Below, piece after piece: positions 17,365 to 27,388 of a stretch of DNA of 64,000 nucleotides. The notes beneath the pieces were generated by a model. It saw nothing but the letters and a program-made list of their open reading frames with translations. It was not told where the DNA came from and searched no databases. Location of the stretch: contig JAFRGC010000054.1 in NCBI GenBank assembly GCA_017434025.1, positions 1 through 64,000 on the forward strand, given 5' to 3'. A program made the position numbers and the translations under genes. Source of the stretch: Mogibacterium sp. Lineage in GTDB: Bacteria > Bacillota > Clostridia > Peptostreptococcales > Anaerovoracaceae. The stretch's first letter is position 1, and each line of letters opens with the position of its first letter.

Positions 17365-18516
17365 ATGAGTTACAGGATATTCGTGATCAATCCGGGTTCG
17401 ACATCGACCAAACTCGCGTATTTCGAGGATGAGGAGAAACTTTTTGAGGAAAACGTTTTTCATGACGCGCCATATCTTGCCAGCCTCGGTCCGGTGATCG
17501 CCCAGCTCGATTACAGACTGGAACTGATCAGACAGTTCATTGTGGAAAACGATATCGACCTTAACGGCATCGATGCATTCGTCGGCAGGGGAGGATCGAA
17601 CATGACTTGTCAGGGGGGTGTCTATGAACTCAATGACAAACTGCTCGAAGACAATCTCAACAAAGTGACAGGCGTTGATCACCCGGCCAATCTCGGACTT
17701 CCTCTGGCACGTGAACTGCAGAAGGAATACGGCGGCAGGGTGTTCATGGTCGACAGTCCGAAGACGGATGAGTTCTGCGACTTGGCGAGGATCACCGGAG
17801 TCCCTGGGATCTACAGGACGTCCAGCACCCATGCGCTGAATCTCAAAGGGACCGTTAGGATGCACTGCCGGAAGAATGGGGTAAGGTACGAAGACGGCAA
17901 CTATATCGTATGCCATATCGATGGAGGCATGACGATCTCCGCTCACGAGCACGGCAGGATGATCGACGCCACCAACAACGCTGCCGGTGAAGGACCGTTC
18001 ACGCCGACGAGGACCGGTGCTCTGCCTGTGAGCTCAGTGATCGACTATTATTTCGACAATGCTCATAAGAGCAAGATCGGTATTGCGGATACTGATTTCG
18101 GGAGTCTGGAGGAGTCAGTTAGAGCTGCAAGGGAGATCCTGACCAGGAACGCAGGATTCACAGGACATTTCGGAACATCAAATTCCGATACAGTCCATGA
18201 GATGGTAAGGAATGGCGATCCGAGAGCGGTACGTGTATGGAACGCCATGATATATAACATATGTAAAGCAATAGGAGAGATGGCCACAGTTCTGTGCGGC
18301 AAGGTCGACGGGATAGTCTGCGGCGGAGGGCTGCTGCGGTTCGATGATCTGAAGCAGCAGATCCGCGAGCGGTGCGAGTGGATCGCGCCGGTGGCCTTCT
18401 ACCCGGGCGAGGTCGAGCACGAGGCCATGGCCGCCGGCGCCCTCCGCGTACTGAGAGGCGAAGAAGCACCTCTAGTATACACAGGGGAGCCGGTATTCAA
18501 AGGCTTTGATGACTGA
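17365..18516 (+). CDS. buk: Butyrate kinase (or related acyl kinase)
   Basis: A 383-residue ASKHA-fold kinase with the family start RIFVINPGSTSTKLAYF, the GRGG (about 72-75) and HIDGGMTISAHEHGRMID (about 194-211) segments, and GFTGHFGTSNSDTVHEM. It phosphorylates butyrate or, in the fermentative direction, makes ATP from butyryl phosphate. The usual partner phosphotransbutyrylase is not adjacent, so a branched-chain or other acyl substrate is possible. The start follows a gaggagtgaata site. The 184 bases before it are divergent with the fusion gene and contain a TATAAT (17258-17263) without a clear -35. Confidence 0.9.
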   Translation: MSYRIFVINPGSTSTKLAYFEDEEKLFEENVFHDAPYLASLGPVIAQLDYRLELIRQFIVENDIDLNGIDAFVGRGGSNMTCQGGVYELNDKLLEDNLNKVTGVDHPANLGLPLARELQKEYGGRVFMVDSPKTDEFCDLARITGVPGIYRTSSTHALNLKGTVRMHCRKNGVRYEDGNYIVCHIDGGMTISAHEHGRMIDATNNAAGEGPFTPTRTGALPVSSVIDYYFDNAHKSKIGIADTDFGSLEESVRAAREILTRNAGFTGHFGTSNSDTVHEMVRNGDPRAVRVWNAMIYNICKAIGEMATVLCGKVDGIVCGGGLLRFDDLKQQIRERCEWIAPVAFYPGEVEHEAMAAGALRVLRGEEAPLVYTGEPVFKGFDD

Positions 18517-18533
18517 TCTTCAGCCTGTTTCAC

Positions 18534-20024
18534 TTACTTTGCACTGCGTGCTGCGAGTTCTGCAACGATACGGTCGTATTCGTTCTCGTCGAGCATGTAG
18601 TGCTTTTTGTATAGCAGATATGTGCCGATCATCATGACGAACGGGATAAGGCACATCACGATCAGCAGACCGTGGCTCTGCGTGCTGGTCACGGAAGAGA
18701 TGACACTGTCGATCTGAACGAGCTTCTCAGCCTCAGTGATCGTTCCCATGTTGGCAGCCTGCTCAAATGTCGAGATCTGGTTGGTGGTATTGGTAACACC
18801 GAAGATCAGGTAAGTGACCGTAGTCAGCAGGACGCAGAGAGCGCCGCCGAATTTCGTGAAGAAAGGCCTGATCGAAGCGATGATCGCTTCATCTCTGGTA
18901 CCGTTCTTGTATTCGTTATACTCGACCGTGTTGATGATCGAGAGCATCATGATGACGTAGTAGCAGTTCATTCCGAGCTGCGCCAGCATGTAGCCGACCG
19001 TTGTGATCCAGAACGAAGTCATATTCGTCGGCATGAAGAGTCCGGCGATCAGCATGATCAGGAAACCGGCTGTCAGTATGAGACCAAATCCCTTCATCAG
19101 CGTCTTCCTGTTCCACTTCGACGAGAGCCACGGATACGCGATCAGCAGTATTCCGGAAGCGGAGAGGCCGATGGTCGAAAACAGGGAGTAGAGACCACCT
19201 CTGTAACCGTATGTGAAATAGATATATGTTGAACCGATCCCTCCGACGATCAGATCAGCTCCGATCTGATGCAGCAGGAAGATCAGACACATCCACGACA
19301 GCTGATCGTTGTTAGCGATCGTAGAAATGATCTTCTTAAAGCTGACCGGAGGAGGTGTGGTGTTCATGTACGAGCGGTCCTCCGTGACACCGAAGATCGT
19401 GAACATCAGGAAGAGTGGCGCGAGAATACAGAATGCCAGAGCAACTACACCGTAAGCAGTCTGAGCATTGCCGCCGATCGCTCCGGAACCGGTCGTCAGC
19501 ATCGGTATGAAAAGTCCCGCGAGTCCTCCGCCGACACCTGCTGCCAGATTGGTCATCGCTGTCAGTTTGTCACGGACACTGCCGCTCTTGCTGAGCGCCG
19601 GGATCATGCCCCAGTAAGCAATATCATGCATGGTGTAGGTGATGCTGTACAGGAAATAGATGATCCCGAAGAACCATATGAATGACCATCCTTCGAGCCT
19701 GACGTTGAACGCCAGATAAACCACTACGGAAGTGCTGAGGATGCCGATCAGGAGCCAGGGTTTGTACTTGCCCCACTTGGTGCGGGTCCGCTCGATGATG
19801 TTGCCCATGAGAGGGTCATTGAGCGCATCGAATACACGCGCTCCGATCATGATGCCTGTGATCGCCATGAGCTGAGCAGGGGTCAGCTGATGCGTGAAAA
19901 GCACGTACAGCAGCAGATAGTTAGTGAAGAGATTGTAGATCATATCTCTTCCGAATGTTCCGAGAGGGAACATGAACAGGTTGCGTCTGGCCTGTTCAGG
20001 TGTGATCGTGGTGTTCTCGTTCAT
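18534..20024 (-). CDS. GPH-family sugar:cation symporter
   Basis: A 496-residue, 12-TM major facilitator of the glycoside-pentoside-hexuronide class (MelB/XynP type). Diagnostic segments are GTFGRDMIYNLFTNYLLLYV near the start, ARVFDALNDPLMG (about 63-75, with the MelB-like Asp residues), RTRTKWGKYKPWLL and a later EYNEYKNGTRDEAI stretch. It would import an oligosaccharide or alpha-galactoside with Na+ or H+. It starts 34 bases after the alpha-galactosidase stop on the same strand, so the two probably form an operon and share a substrate such as melibiose or raffinose-type sugars. Confidence 0.88.
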   Translation of the reverse strand: MNENTTITPEQARRNLFMFPLGTFGRDMIYNLFTNYLLLYVLFTHQLTPAQLMAITGIMIGARVFDALNDPLMGNIIERTRTKWGKYKPWLLIGILSTSVVVYLAFNVRLEGWSFIWFFGIIYFLYSITYTMHDIAYWGMIPALSKSGSVRDKLTAMTNLAAGVGGGLAGLFIPMLTTGSGAIGGNAQTAYGVVALAFCILAPLFLMFTIFGVTEDRSYMNTTPPPVSFKKIISTIANNDQLSWMCLIFLLHQIGADLIVGGIGSTYIYFTYGYRGGLYSLFSTIGLSASGILLIAYPWLSSKWNRKTLMKGFGLILTAGFLIMLIAGLFMPTNMTSFWITTVGYMLAQLGMNCYYVIMMLSIINTVEYNEYKNGTRDEAIIASIRPFFTKFGGALCVLLTTVTYLIFGVTNTTNQISTFEQAANMGTITEAEKLVQIDSVISSVTSTQSHGLLIVMCLIPFVMMIGTYLLYKKHYMLDENEYDRIVAELAARSAK

Positions 20025-20058
20025 TTCGTCCGGTCCCTTTTCTCTGTTGAGATATAGA

Positions 20059-21522
20059 TTATATCAGTTCAAGAAAATCTGTATTCGTCCAGTCTTTGTC
20101 CTTCCAGATGCGCCGAAGTTCTCTGTACTGGCTGCGCTGCTCTTCGTCATATTCGCCCATGTTGTCAGACATCAGGAACAAGCTTCCGTACTGTGCGCAT
20201 GCATGTGCGTGCGTGAGTTTAACCTCATCTGACAGCTGGACGTTGTCTTTCCTGAGGAAGAAGACATCCGCGTCGTTGAGGAACGCCCGCCCGTCGAGCT
20301 GCCTTCTGTAATAGATGTCTCCGAGCGCGTTTCTCGTGGAAGGAGCTTCCCGGATCTGTCTCATAACAGGCGCGCCCTCCCAGTCGAGGGCCGTATCGCA
20401 TCCGATGCGGCAGTAGTCCACTACGCCAAAAGCCGGGCCGAGCGGTACACCGCATCCGAGGATCAGCCCGTCACCGCACCATTCTCTCAGATAGCGCATC
20501 GCTCTGCACATCCTGCCACCGCGGCTCTCTCCCATATATGGACCTCTGACGGTCGGCCAAGGCGCAGCTCCGTACAGGAAGTCAAGCTTGACCAGGTCAA
20601 AACCCCAATCATTGAAGATCCTGTCAAAAATTCCGCTGAGATGATCGCGTAGCCCCGGACTGTCGATATCCAGTCCGTAGAAACCGCCCCAGTTAAAACC
20701 TGCATACCATGGCTTGCCGCCGTGGCGCAGGACCCAGTCAGGGTGGTTCCTGACGAGATCAGAACTGATTGCGGCAGAGAACGGCGCGAGCCATAGTCCT
20801 GCCAGATAACCTCTGTCGTGTATATCCTCAACGGATGCTCTCATGCCGCGCGGGAATTTATCCGGATGCGCTTCCCAGTCACCGACATTCTTCTGCCAGC
20901 CGTCATCGATCTGGAAGAGATCGCCGGGCTGGAGCATTGTCGAGCAGCCTTCGAGGTCTGCGGTGATGGTCTCATCTGTGATCTTATCGAACCTGTTATA
21001 CCAGCTGCTGTATCCGGCCAGCGGCGCAGCAGGGCGGCACTTGATACCGGATGCTTCGAACCAAGCATCGAACACCTCATCTTCGGTACCTTCGAGCATG
21101 ATAATATGGACGTCCGGGTCATACTTACTGGTAAAACCCGCGTCCTTAACGATGCGCAGTGAGCGCATCATCGAATCATAGTAGAAGATCGTATATCCGT
21201 TGGTCTCGTCTGTAGAAGCGATAAGTGTGAAGATATCCCCGCTGCGGCGGTACATGTATGTGAACCCGTGGAAACAGCCGGGCTTGCCGGAACGGCCGAG
21301 GAAGAAATCATCTCCGTATTTAGAAATGCCCCAAGGCTTGCCGGCAACTCTGAGAAGCGGTCTGAGCGGAGGGACAGTATCAGTAGGCGGCATCTCATGA
21401 GAAGTCGTCCATGCCTGGTAACCATTAAAGAAGAGTCTGTCTGAACTCTTACAGCCAAAATCGAGCACGATCTCCGAAATGGAGCGGCTCTTGATCATCG
21501 GATCAATATCAATTATTCTCAT
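20059..21522 (-). CDS. Alpha-galactosidase-like glycoside hydrolase (GH36 type)
   Basis: A 487-residue cytoplasmic enzyme. The barrel shows YSSWYNRFDKIT, LFQIDDGWQKNVGDWE, the nucleophile motif FDLVKLDFLYG and the acid/base motif CRIGCDTALDW. It is shorter than the roughly 700-residue tetrameric GH36 enzymes because the N-terminal sandwich is reduced. The start was chosen at the ATG behind cggaggtcacg, seven residues inside the longest frame. It is the first gene of a likely operon with the GPH symporter. GH27 or GH31 membership is less likely, and the exact substrate linkage is not visible. Confidence 0.82.
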   Translation of the reverse strand: MRIIDIDPMIKSRSISEIVLDFGCKSSDRLFFNGYQAWTTSHEMPPTDTVPPLRPLLRVAGKPWGISKYGDDFFLGRSGKPGCFHGFTYMYRRSGDIFTLIASTDETNGYTIFYYDSMMRSLRIVKDAGFTSKYDPDVHIIMLEGTEDEVFDAWFEASGIKCRPAAPLAGYSSWYNRFDKITDETITADLEGCSTMLQPGDLFQIDDGWQKNVGDWEAHPDKFPRGMRASVEDIHDRGYLAGLWLAPFSAAISSDLVRNHPDWVLRHGGKPWYAGFNWGGFYGLDIDSPGLRDHLSGIFDRIFNDWGFDLVKLDFLYGAAPWPTVRGPYMGESRGGRMCRAMRYLREWCGDGLILGCGVPLGPAFGVVDYCRIGCDTALDWEGAPVMRQIREAPSTRNALGDIYYRRQLDGRAFLNDADVFFLRKDNVQLSDEVKLTHAHACAQYGSLFLMSDNMGEYDEEQRSQYRELRRIWKDKDWTNTDFLELI

Positions 21523-21725
21523 CGTGACCTCCGATCGGAGCATACAGCAAACTGCTGTTCATACTGATTCAATGATAACACATATCAAACAGCAACTCTA
21601 ACAGTTTGTGTCCCGGGATATGATCGAAGACTGTATGAGAATAAGTGTAGAGTTATGCCCGCCAATCAGATATAATAATATATTAGTGAATTACTTAACA
21701 GAGATAAAATCATAACAGGAGAGTA

Positions 21726-23423
21726 ATGAAGAAAGGCAAATTTGGCGCTTTTATAGCAGTTCTGATCGCGCTGCTGCTGATAGGTATCGCAGGCACGCTG
21801 TATTATCTGCAGATGCTCGAATGGCATACAGAAATGTATGCTGCCGGCACCACCAATACTGTTGCGGTATATGGTGAAGACGGTGCCGGCGGGCTCGCGG
21901 AAGCCGGCAGGCTCGTAAGAGGCAATCAAGTCAACGCGTATCAGAAGAAGAAGGTAATAGACGGTATCGAGTATGTCCAGGTGCAGACAGATGCGGAACT
22001 CATCACAGATGAGGAGTCATCCAAGACATACCGTTTTGAGCTGTATATGAGGACGGACGAGCTCACCGAATCCCCGGATGATGTAGTCAGGGAGAAAGAG
22101 CGATATGTACGTACGCCTGTTACCATCTATGCCGAGGCTGAAGGTCCGGCGATCGCTTCGTTTGCGCCGAAAGGCACATGCCTTGCAGTCACCGGCTACG
22201 ATGAGATGGACGAGATGGGCAATGTCCACAAATACCGTGTGAAGTACGGGGAAGGCGACAATGCCGGTGAAGGTTACGTCTACAGCAAATACCTGGTGAC
22301 CAGTCAGGAAGCAGCAGACGCGGTCTATAACGAGAATGGCGAAACTGATGCCGCGGCTGAAGACGAGTACGGGTTCGACCTGTACGGCGGCCACGCGAAG
22401 AATCTCGACTACTACCCGTACGAGAGACCTGTCATTGAAGGCAATGAGTTCTGCAAGTATGCAAGAGCGATGTACCTCAACGGAGTCGCCGCGGTCAATC
22501 CGGATTCCTATATCAATATCATCAAGAAGACCGACTGCAATGCGGTAGTTATGGACATCAAGGACGGCTATCTTGCATATCAGTCAGAAGTTGCCAAAGA
22601 GATTTCGCCTACATCGTACAGATCCGCGTATTCGACGGTAGAGACGTACCGCAAAGGTGTTGACAAACTCCGCGAGACCGGAGTGTATCTGATCGGCAGG
22701 ATCGTAGTGTTCAACGATCCGGAATACGCCAAGGATCATCCGAAAGACTGCATCAAGTACAATGGATCAAGCAGCTGGCCGAGTGCGTATTCCAGGAACG
22801 TCTGGGAGTATAACGTAAGACTTGCACAGGAAGCGATCAGAGAATTTGGCTTCAACGAGATCCAGTTCGATTATGTGAGATTCCCTGAAGCGACTTACAA
22901 TATGTCGAAGTCAGGCAAAGCCAATTTCCGCAATACATACAAAGAAGAGAAGGGGCAGGCGATACAGAATTTCTGCTTCTATGCCGCTGATCAGATCCAC
23001 GAGGCGGGAGCATATTTCTCTGTAGATGTGTTTGGCGAGAGCGTGTACGGTTACATGACAGCATACGGCCAGTACTGGCCGGCGCTTTCGAATATCGTCG
23101 ATGCGATCAGTGCGATGCCTTACACAGATCACACCGGAGGAGAAGGCGCCTGGAAGAAACCTTATGACACCATGAAGAACTGGGGCAAGAGAGCGAAGAA
23201 GATGCAGGACCGCCTCAGCGATCCGGCCGTCCCGAGAACATGGATCACAGGATACAATACGCCGTATTGGGCACCGACGGAGAACTACAACGAAGCGAAG
23301 CTGAAATCGCAGATCAACGGTCTGGAAGAGGCCGGACTGAGAGGAGGCTTCATTCCGTGGAATGCGCTGTCAGATGTCGACAAATACAACCAGTATAAAG
23401 GCATCTGGAACGAGAAGAACTGA
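21726..23423 (+). CDS. DUF4015 putative glycoside hydrolase, membrane-anchored
   Basis: A 565-residue protein with an N-terminal signal anchor (about 8-30). Two SH3-like stretches (about 40-110 and 128-196) follow, then a DUF4015 TIM-barrel domain (about 240-560). Marker segments are AVNPDSYINIIKKTDCNAVV, MDIKDGYLAY, NEIQFDYVRFPE and YFSVDVFGESVYGY; the acidic residues in these are the likely active site. The family is annotated as a putative glycosidase of unknown substrate. The likely extracytoplasmic location with SH3-like domains suggests wall or exopolysaccharide. The start follows caggagagta. A strong shared terminator is downstream. Confidence 0.82.
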   Translation: MKKGKFGAFIAVLIALLLIGIAGTLYYLQMLEWHTEMYAAGTTNTVAVYGEDGAGGLAEAGRLVRGNQVNAYQKKKVIDGIEYVQVQTDAELITDEESSKTYRFELYMRTDELTESPDDVVREKERYVRTPVTIYAEAEGPAIASFAPKGTCLAVTGYDEMDEMGNVHKYRVKYGEGDNAGEGYVYSKYLVTSQEAADAVYNENGETDAAAEDEYGFDLYGGHAKNLDYYPYERPVIEGNEFCKYARAMYLNGVAAVNPDSYINIIKKTDCNAVVMDIKDGYLAYQSEVAKEISPTSYRSAYSTVETYRKGVDKLRETGVYLIGRIVVFNDPEYAKDHPKDCIKYNGSSSWPSAYSRNVWEYNVRLAQEAIREFGFNEIQFDYVRFPEATYNMSKSGKANFRNTYKEEKGQAIQNFCFYAADQIHEAGAYFSVDVFGESVYGYMTAYGQYWPALSNIVDAISAMPYTDHTGGEGAWKKPYDTMKNWGKRAKKMQDRLSDPAVPRTWITGYNTPYWAPTENYNEAKLKSQINGLEEAGLRGGFIPWNALSDVDKYNQYKGIWNEKN

Positions 23424-23447
23424 CGTCATATCAATAACAGACATGAT

Positions 23448-23478
23448 AAAACCCCGCATCATTCGATGCGGGGTTTTT
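23448..23478. terminator. Bidirectional intrinsic terminator
   Basis: AAAACCCCGCATC and GATGCGGGGTTTT form a 13-bp perfect stem with the 4-base loop attc, followed by T. It lies between convergent genes and serves both. Confidence 0.92.
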
Positions 23479-23506
23479 GATCTGTGTCGGTATGTACCGT
23501 AGATGA

Positions 23507-25579
23507 CTAGATCGTCATTGCTACATCCCAAGCGCTCCAGATGACTTCTCTCAGAGCTCCCCACTTGACGCATGTTCCGCATCTGTGGAGGTGCTTGTTC
23601 TTGACGGATGCGAACTGGTCGTTAGGAACGAATCCGATACCGTTGACTACGCAGTCGCACTCTTCTTTCCAGACATCACCGGTCTCAACGTTCTTGATCA
23701 TGCAGTAGCCGTCACCGATCTCTGTGACTGTGCTGCGCAGATGTACAGGAACGCCCTTGAACGGAAGAGCCTCTCTCAGGAACGAGGAGTTAGCAAGGCA
23801 TGTTCCAGGAGCTGTGATCAGGTCGTCCATGAACTCGACGACTACAGGCTTCTTGCCTGCCAGTACAGCGTCGTATGCAGCTTCGCAGGATGAGAGTCCG
23901 CCGCCGAGGAATACGATCTTCTTGTACTTGTCCTTGTTCTCTCCGATGAGCAGGTCTGTGAATGTGATCGTCTTGTCGAATCCCTTGATCGGCAGAGCCT
24001 TAGGGAATGTTCCGACAGATACGATAACATCATCGTATGACTTGAGCAGAGAATTGATATCCTTGATCTCGTAATTGAGTCTTACGTCGATATCCCACTT
24101 CTTGAGCTCTCTCTCGTACCACTTCATGAGCTGCTTGTCAGCATCCTTGAAGGACATTGCGGCTGCAGTATTGTAGAGACCGAACATCTTGTCGCTCTTC
24201 TCGAATACTACAGGCTTGTGGCCTCTCTTCTTGAGAACGAGAGCTGCCTCGAGTCCGCCGAATCCTGCTCCGACAATAGCGACCTTCTTAGGATTGCTGG
24301 TCGGAACGATCTTATACTTGTTGTGCTGCATCGTTGACGGTGTCAGAGCGCAGCGGGCAAGCTGCAGGGAGTCGAACAGAGGCTGTGTATTAGCAGTGTG
24401 TTTGGACTTAGCGAAGTTGAAGCAAGCATTGTGGCATCTGATGCAAGGCTTGATCTCTTCGTCGCGGCCTTCTCTGAGCTTGGTTACCCAGTCAGGGTCT
24501 ACGAGGTTCTGACGGGCAATACCGAGAGCGTCGATCTTGCCTGCCTTGATCTGCTCAGCAGCGAACTTGATATCCATCTTGCCGGCGCAGACGACTGGCT
24601 TGTCAGTGAAGTTCTTGATATGTGCAACATCTTCGAAGTTGCAGTTATCCGGCATGTAGACTGGCGGATGTGCCCAGTACCATGCATCGTATGTTCCGTT
24701 GTCGCAGTTGAACATGTCATAGCCCATGTCTCCGAGGTACTTGATAGCCTTCTCGGACTCTGCCATGTCACGGCCAAATTCTACGAATTCCTCGCCCGGC
24801 TGTGCGCCCTGGAGCCATCCCTTGGTCTTGGAAACTACAGAGTATCTCAGTGCGACAGGGAAGTCATCTCCGCACTCTCTCTTGATAGCCTGAACGATCT
24901 CAACAGGGAATCTGAATCTGTTCTCGAAGGAACCGCCATACTGGTCAGTTCTGTAGTTCATGTTGGCAAGTGTGAACTGGTCGAGCAGATATCCTTCGTG
25001 AACGGCGTGGATCTCAACACCGTCTACGCCTGCGTCTTTGCACAGCTTAGCTGTCTTAGCGAAAGCTTCAACCATCTCGTGGATCTCTTCGATCGTCATC
25101 ATTCTGGACTTGATCTCAGGATACCATCTGTTAGGGGTCTCACCTGCAGAAGCGCAGCAGTATTCGATATCTACGAATGGCTTGGAGATAGCGCCGAATG
25201 CTTTGTTCTGCAGCATTTTGACGAACATATCATTGATAGCCATCGAACGTCCGAATCCGCCTGCAAGCTGAATGAACAGCTTGGAACCAGTCTTGTGGAA
25301 TTCCGGCATCCATTCTGCGAGGTCCTTGAACATCTTCTTGTTCTGATACAGCCATCTGCGGCCCATTGTATCTCTGACGCACTGCATGCCCGGAAGTACC
25401 AGACCTACACCGTCCTGAGCACGGCCGAGGATGTGGTGTGCTGCTTCCTTGTCGAAGTGGCAAGGCTCGAGCCATCCGAACAGAGAAGTTCCTCCCATGG
25501 AAGTCTGCACGATCCTGTTCGGGATCTCTACATTGCCGATCTTCCAAGGCGTGAATAGAGGTTCGTATTCTTTTTTCAT
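23507..25579 (-). CDS. Old Yellow Enzyme-type NADH:flavin oxidoreductase with Fe-S and FAD domains
   Basis: A 690-residue multidomain flavoenzyme of the 2,4-dienoyl-CoA reductase/enoate reductase class. The N-terminal FMN barrel (about 1-350) has LFTPWKIGNVEIPNRIV, GVDGVEIHAVHEGYLLDQF and YRTDQYGGSFENRFRFP. The [4Fe-4S] ligands are CIRCHNAC near 386-393 plus a later Cys; the spacing to the fourth Cys (RCALTP) is longer than usual. The C-terminal part has two Rossmann motifs, VAIVGAGFGGLEAALVLKKR and IVFLGGGLSSCEAA. It probably reduces an activated C=C bond in an anaerobic pathway; the substrate is unknown. An aggagg Shine-Dalgarno and a near-consensus promoter support the start. Confidence 0.88.
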   Translation of the reverse strand: MKKEYEPLFTPWKIGNVEIPNRIVQTSMGGTSLFGWLEPCHFDKEAAHHILGRAQDGVGLVLPGMQCVRDTMGRRWLYQNKKMFKDLAEWMPEFHKTGSKLFIQLAGGFGRSMAINDMFVKMLQNKAFGAISKPFVDIEYCCASAGETPNRWYPEIKSRMMTIEEIHEMVEAFAKTAKLCKDAGVDGVEIHAVHEGYLLDQFTLANMNYRTDQYGGSFENRFRFPVEIVQAIKRECGDDFPVALRYSVVSKTKGWLQGAQPGEEFVEFGRDMAESEKAIKYLGDMGYDMFNCDNGTYDAWYWAHPPVYMPDNCNFEDVAHIKNFTDKPVVCAGKMDIKFAAEQIKAGKIDALGIARQNLVDPDWVTKLREGRDEEIKPCIRCHNACFNFAKSKHTANTQPLFDSLQLARCALTPSTMQHNKYKIVPTSNPKKVAIVGAGFGGLEAALVLKKRGHKPVVFEKSDKMFGLYNTAAAMSFKDADKQLMKWYERELKKWDIDVRLNYEIKDINSLLKSYDDVIVSVGTFPKALPIKGFDKTITFTDLLIGENKDKYKKIVFLGGGLSSCEAAYDAVLAGKKPVVVEFMDDLITAPGTCLANSSFLREALPFKGVPVHLRSTVTEIGDGYCMIKNVETGDVWKEECDCVVNGIGFVPNDQFASVKNKHLHRCGTCVKWGALREVIWSAWDVAMTI

Positions 25580-25659
25580 CCTTCTTATCCTCCTGGAATT
25601 CATTAGCTGATCGTCCGTATGGAGCGCATACTGCGACAATCATAATAGATACTGAATAT

Positions 25660-25688
25660 ATTGTATAAAATACGAAAAATATAGTCAA
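25660..25688 (-). promoter_or_regulatory. Promoter of the OYE-type oxidoreductase gene
   Basis: On the minus strand, -35 TTGACT (25688-25683) and -10 TACAAT (25665-25660) are separated by 17 AT-rich bases. The leader is about 75 bases long. The rest of the gap to 25879 is a divergent region with a TATAAT at 25825-25830 that may serve the uridine-kinase-like gene. Confidence 0.8.
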
Positions 25689-25879
25689 TTATCTGCGGTG
25701 CACAACGATAGTTTTTTTGACAAAAAGTACGATTTTATTTACCATGCGGTAAGCTGATAGTTGCCGTCTGGTTTGCCGAAAAGGCACTCGAACCTGGCCT
25801 ATACCCAAAAGCCGTTCAATAAGTTATAATATATAGAATACACTGAATAACCGGATACAGCTGGGGATCGGAGGGCGTT

Positions 25880-27346
25880 ATGGATCACGGGTTTGTAATC
25901 AGAGATTTCGTTGATGAGCGGAAGTATCACAATACTGCAATCTTGATCTATCTCAAGGCAGTGAATGAGGTGATGGGCAATATCAACGTTAGAATAGGTA
26001 ATTCACTCAACCAGGGGTATTTCACATATACGGATGTCCATCTGACTCCGACAGATATCAATAAGATCAGGCGAAGGATGGAATCGCTGATCGCGAAGGA
26101 TATTGAAATAGTCGCAGAACATCCAACGATGCAGAGAGCGATGGACAAGTGGGCATCCCTGGGGTTCAAAGAGAAAGCCCGGCTGCTGATCGGACAGGAC
26201 CCGGATGATACCATCGAGATCGCGAATCTGGACGGATACCGGAACTGCATGTACACCAAAGTCCTGCCGTCAACCGGTTATGTTGACCTCTTTGAACTCA
26301 GACCGTACAGGCAAGGCATGCTCCTGAGACTGCCGAATGCGCTTCACGGTCATAAGATCCCGGCATACAGGGATGATGATAAACTGTACGATGCATTTGC
26401 TGAGAGCAAGAGAATGCGCAAAGCCACAGGTGTCGACTACCTCGCGGATCTGAACGAGCTGATCAGAGCAGGCAGAACAGATGAAGTGATCGCTGCCAGT
26501 GAATGGCACCAGTCGAAACAGCTGAAAGAGTTTGCCGAGCAGATCGTGGAGCAAGGCAAGAAGATCGTACTCATCGCAGGACCGTCATCAAGCGGTAAGA
26601 CGACGACTGCCAAGAGGATCTGCGAAGAGATCAGCAAGATGACATGCGAGCCACTGTATCTGGGAACAGATGACTATTTTGTTGAACGCAAGGATTCTCC
26701 GATCGGGCCTGACGGCAAGCCGGACTTCGAAGGCCTGGCATGTCTCGACCTCGAACTGTTCAACAGACAGATGGAAGATCTGCTGGCGGGAAAGGAAGTC
26801 GACTTACCGGAGTTCGATTTTCTCACCGGAGAGAAGAAGTTCGGTCACAGGATAACTAGTCTCAAGCCGGGACAGATCGTAGTGATCGAAGGTATCCACA
26901 GCTTGAATGATGTTCTGACTGCCCACATTCCTGCTGAGCACAAGTTCAAGATATACATCAGTCCGCTTACGCAGATGGGCGTGGACAGGCACAACCGACT
27001 CTCGACTGCTGACGCAAGGCTGTTGAGACGAATGGTCAGAGATAATCAGTTCAGAGGGTACAATGCAGAGGCGACACTGGATGCGTGGCCTAAGGTCAGA
27101 GCGGGAGAGAGCGTGAATATCTTCCCGTACAGTTCGTCCGCAGATGTAGTCTTCAATTCGAGCACGGTATACGAGACAAATCTGCTCAGAACCTACGCAG
27201 AACCTCTGCTTCGGGCGATCGGTGAGGACAGCCCGGGCTACGCGCAGGCACAGAGGATCCTCGGACTGCTGAAATTCTTTGCCCCGATAGAATCAGCCGA
27301 TGCAGTGCCTGAGAACTCCATCCTCAGAGAGTTCATCGGCAAATAA
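25880..27346 (+). CDS. Uridine kinase-like nucleoside kinase with ThrRS/SAD-like N-terminus
   Basis: A 488-residue protein. The N-terminal part (about 1-210) resembles the threonyl-tRNA-synthetase second additional domain, found in a Clostridia-rich class of uridine-kinase-like proteins. The C-terminal half is a P-loop kinase with IAGPSSSGKTTTAKRI (about 233-248), LGTDDYFVERKDSP and VVIEGIHSLND. Phosphorylation of uridine/cytidine or another nucleoside is the family expectation; the role of the N-terminal domain is unknown. The start follows ggagggcgtt. Genes on the same strand follow, so it may head a transcription unit with nhaC. Confidence 0.85.
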   Translation: MDHGFVIRDFVDERKYHNTAILIYLKAVNEVMGNINVRIGNSLNQGYFTYTDVHLTPTDINKIRRRMESLIAKDIEIVAEHPTMQRAMDKWASLGFKEKARLLIGQDPDDTIEIANLDGYRNCMYTKVLPSTGYVDLFELRPYRQGMLLRLPNALHGHKIPAYRDDDKLYDAFAESKRMRKATGVDYLADLNELIRAGRTDEVIAASEWHQSKQLKEFAEQIVEQGKKIVLIAGPSSSGKTTTAKRICEEISKMTCEPLYLGTDDYFVERKDSPIGPDGKPDFEGLACLDLELFNRQMEDLLAGKEVDLPEFDFLTGEKKFGHRITSLKPGQIVVIEGIHSLNDVLTAHIPAEHKFKIYISPLTQMGVDRHNRLSTADARLLRRMVRDNQFRGYNAEATLDAWPKVRAGESVNIFPYSSSADVVFNSSTVYETNLLRTYAEPLLRAIGEDSPGYAQAQRILGLLKFFAPIESADAVPENSILREFIGK

Positions 27347-27388
27347 AGGCTGCTTCAGACACTATTTCAAGAGAGGTTAACGATTACT

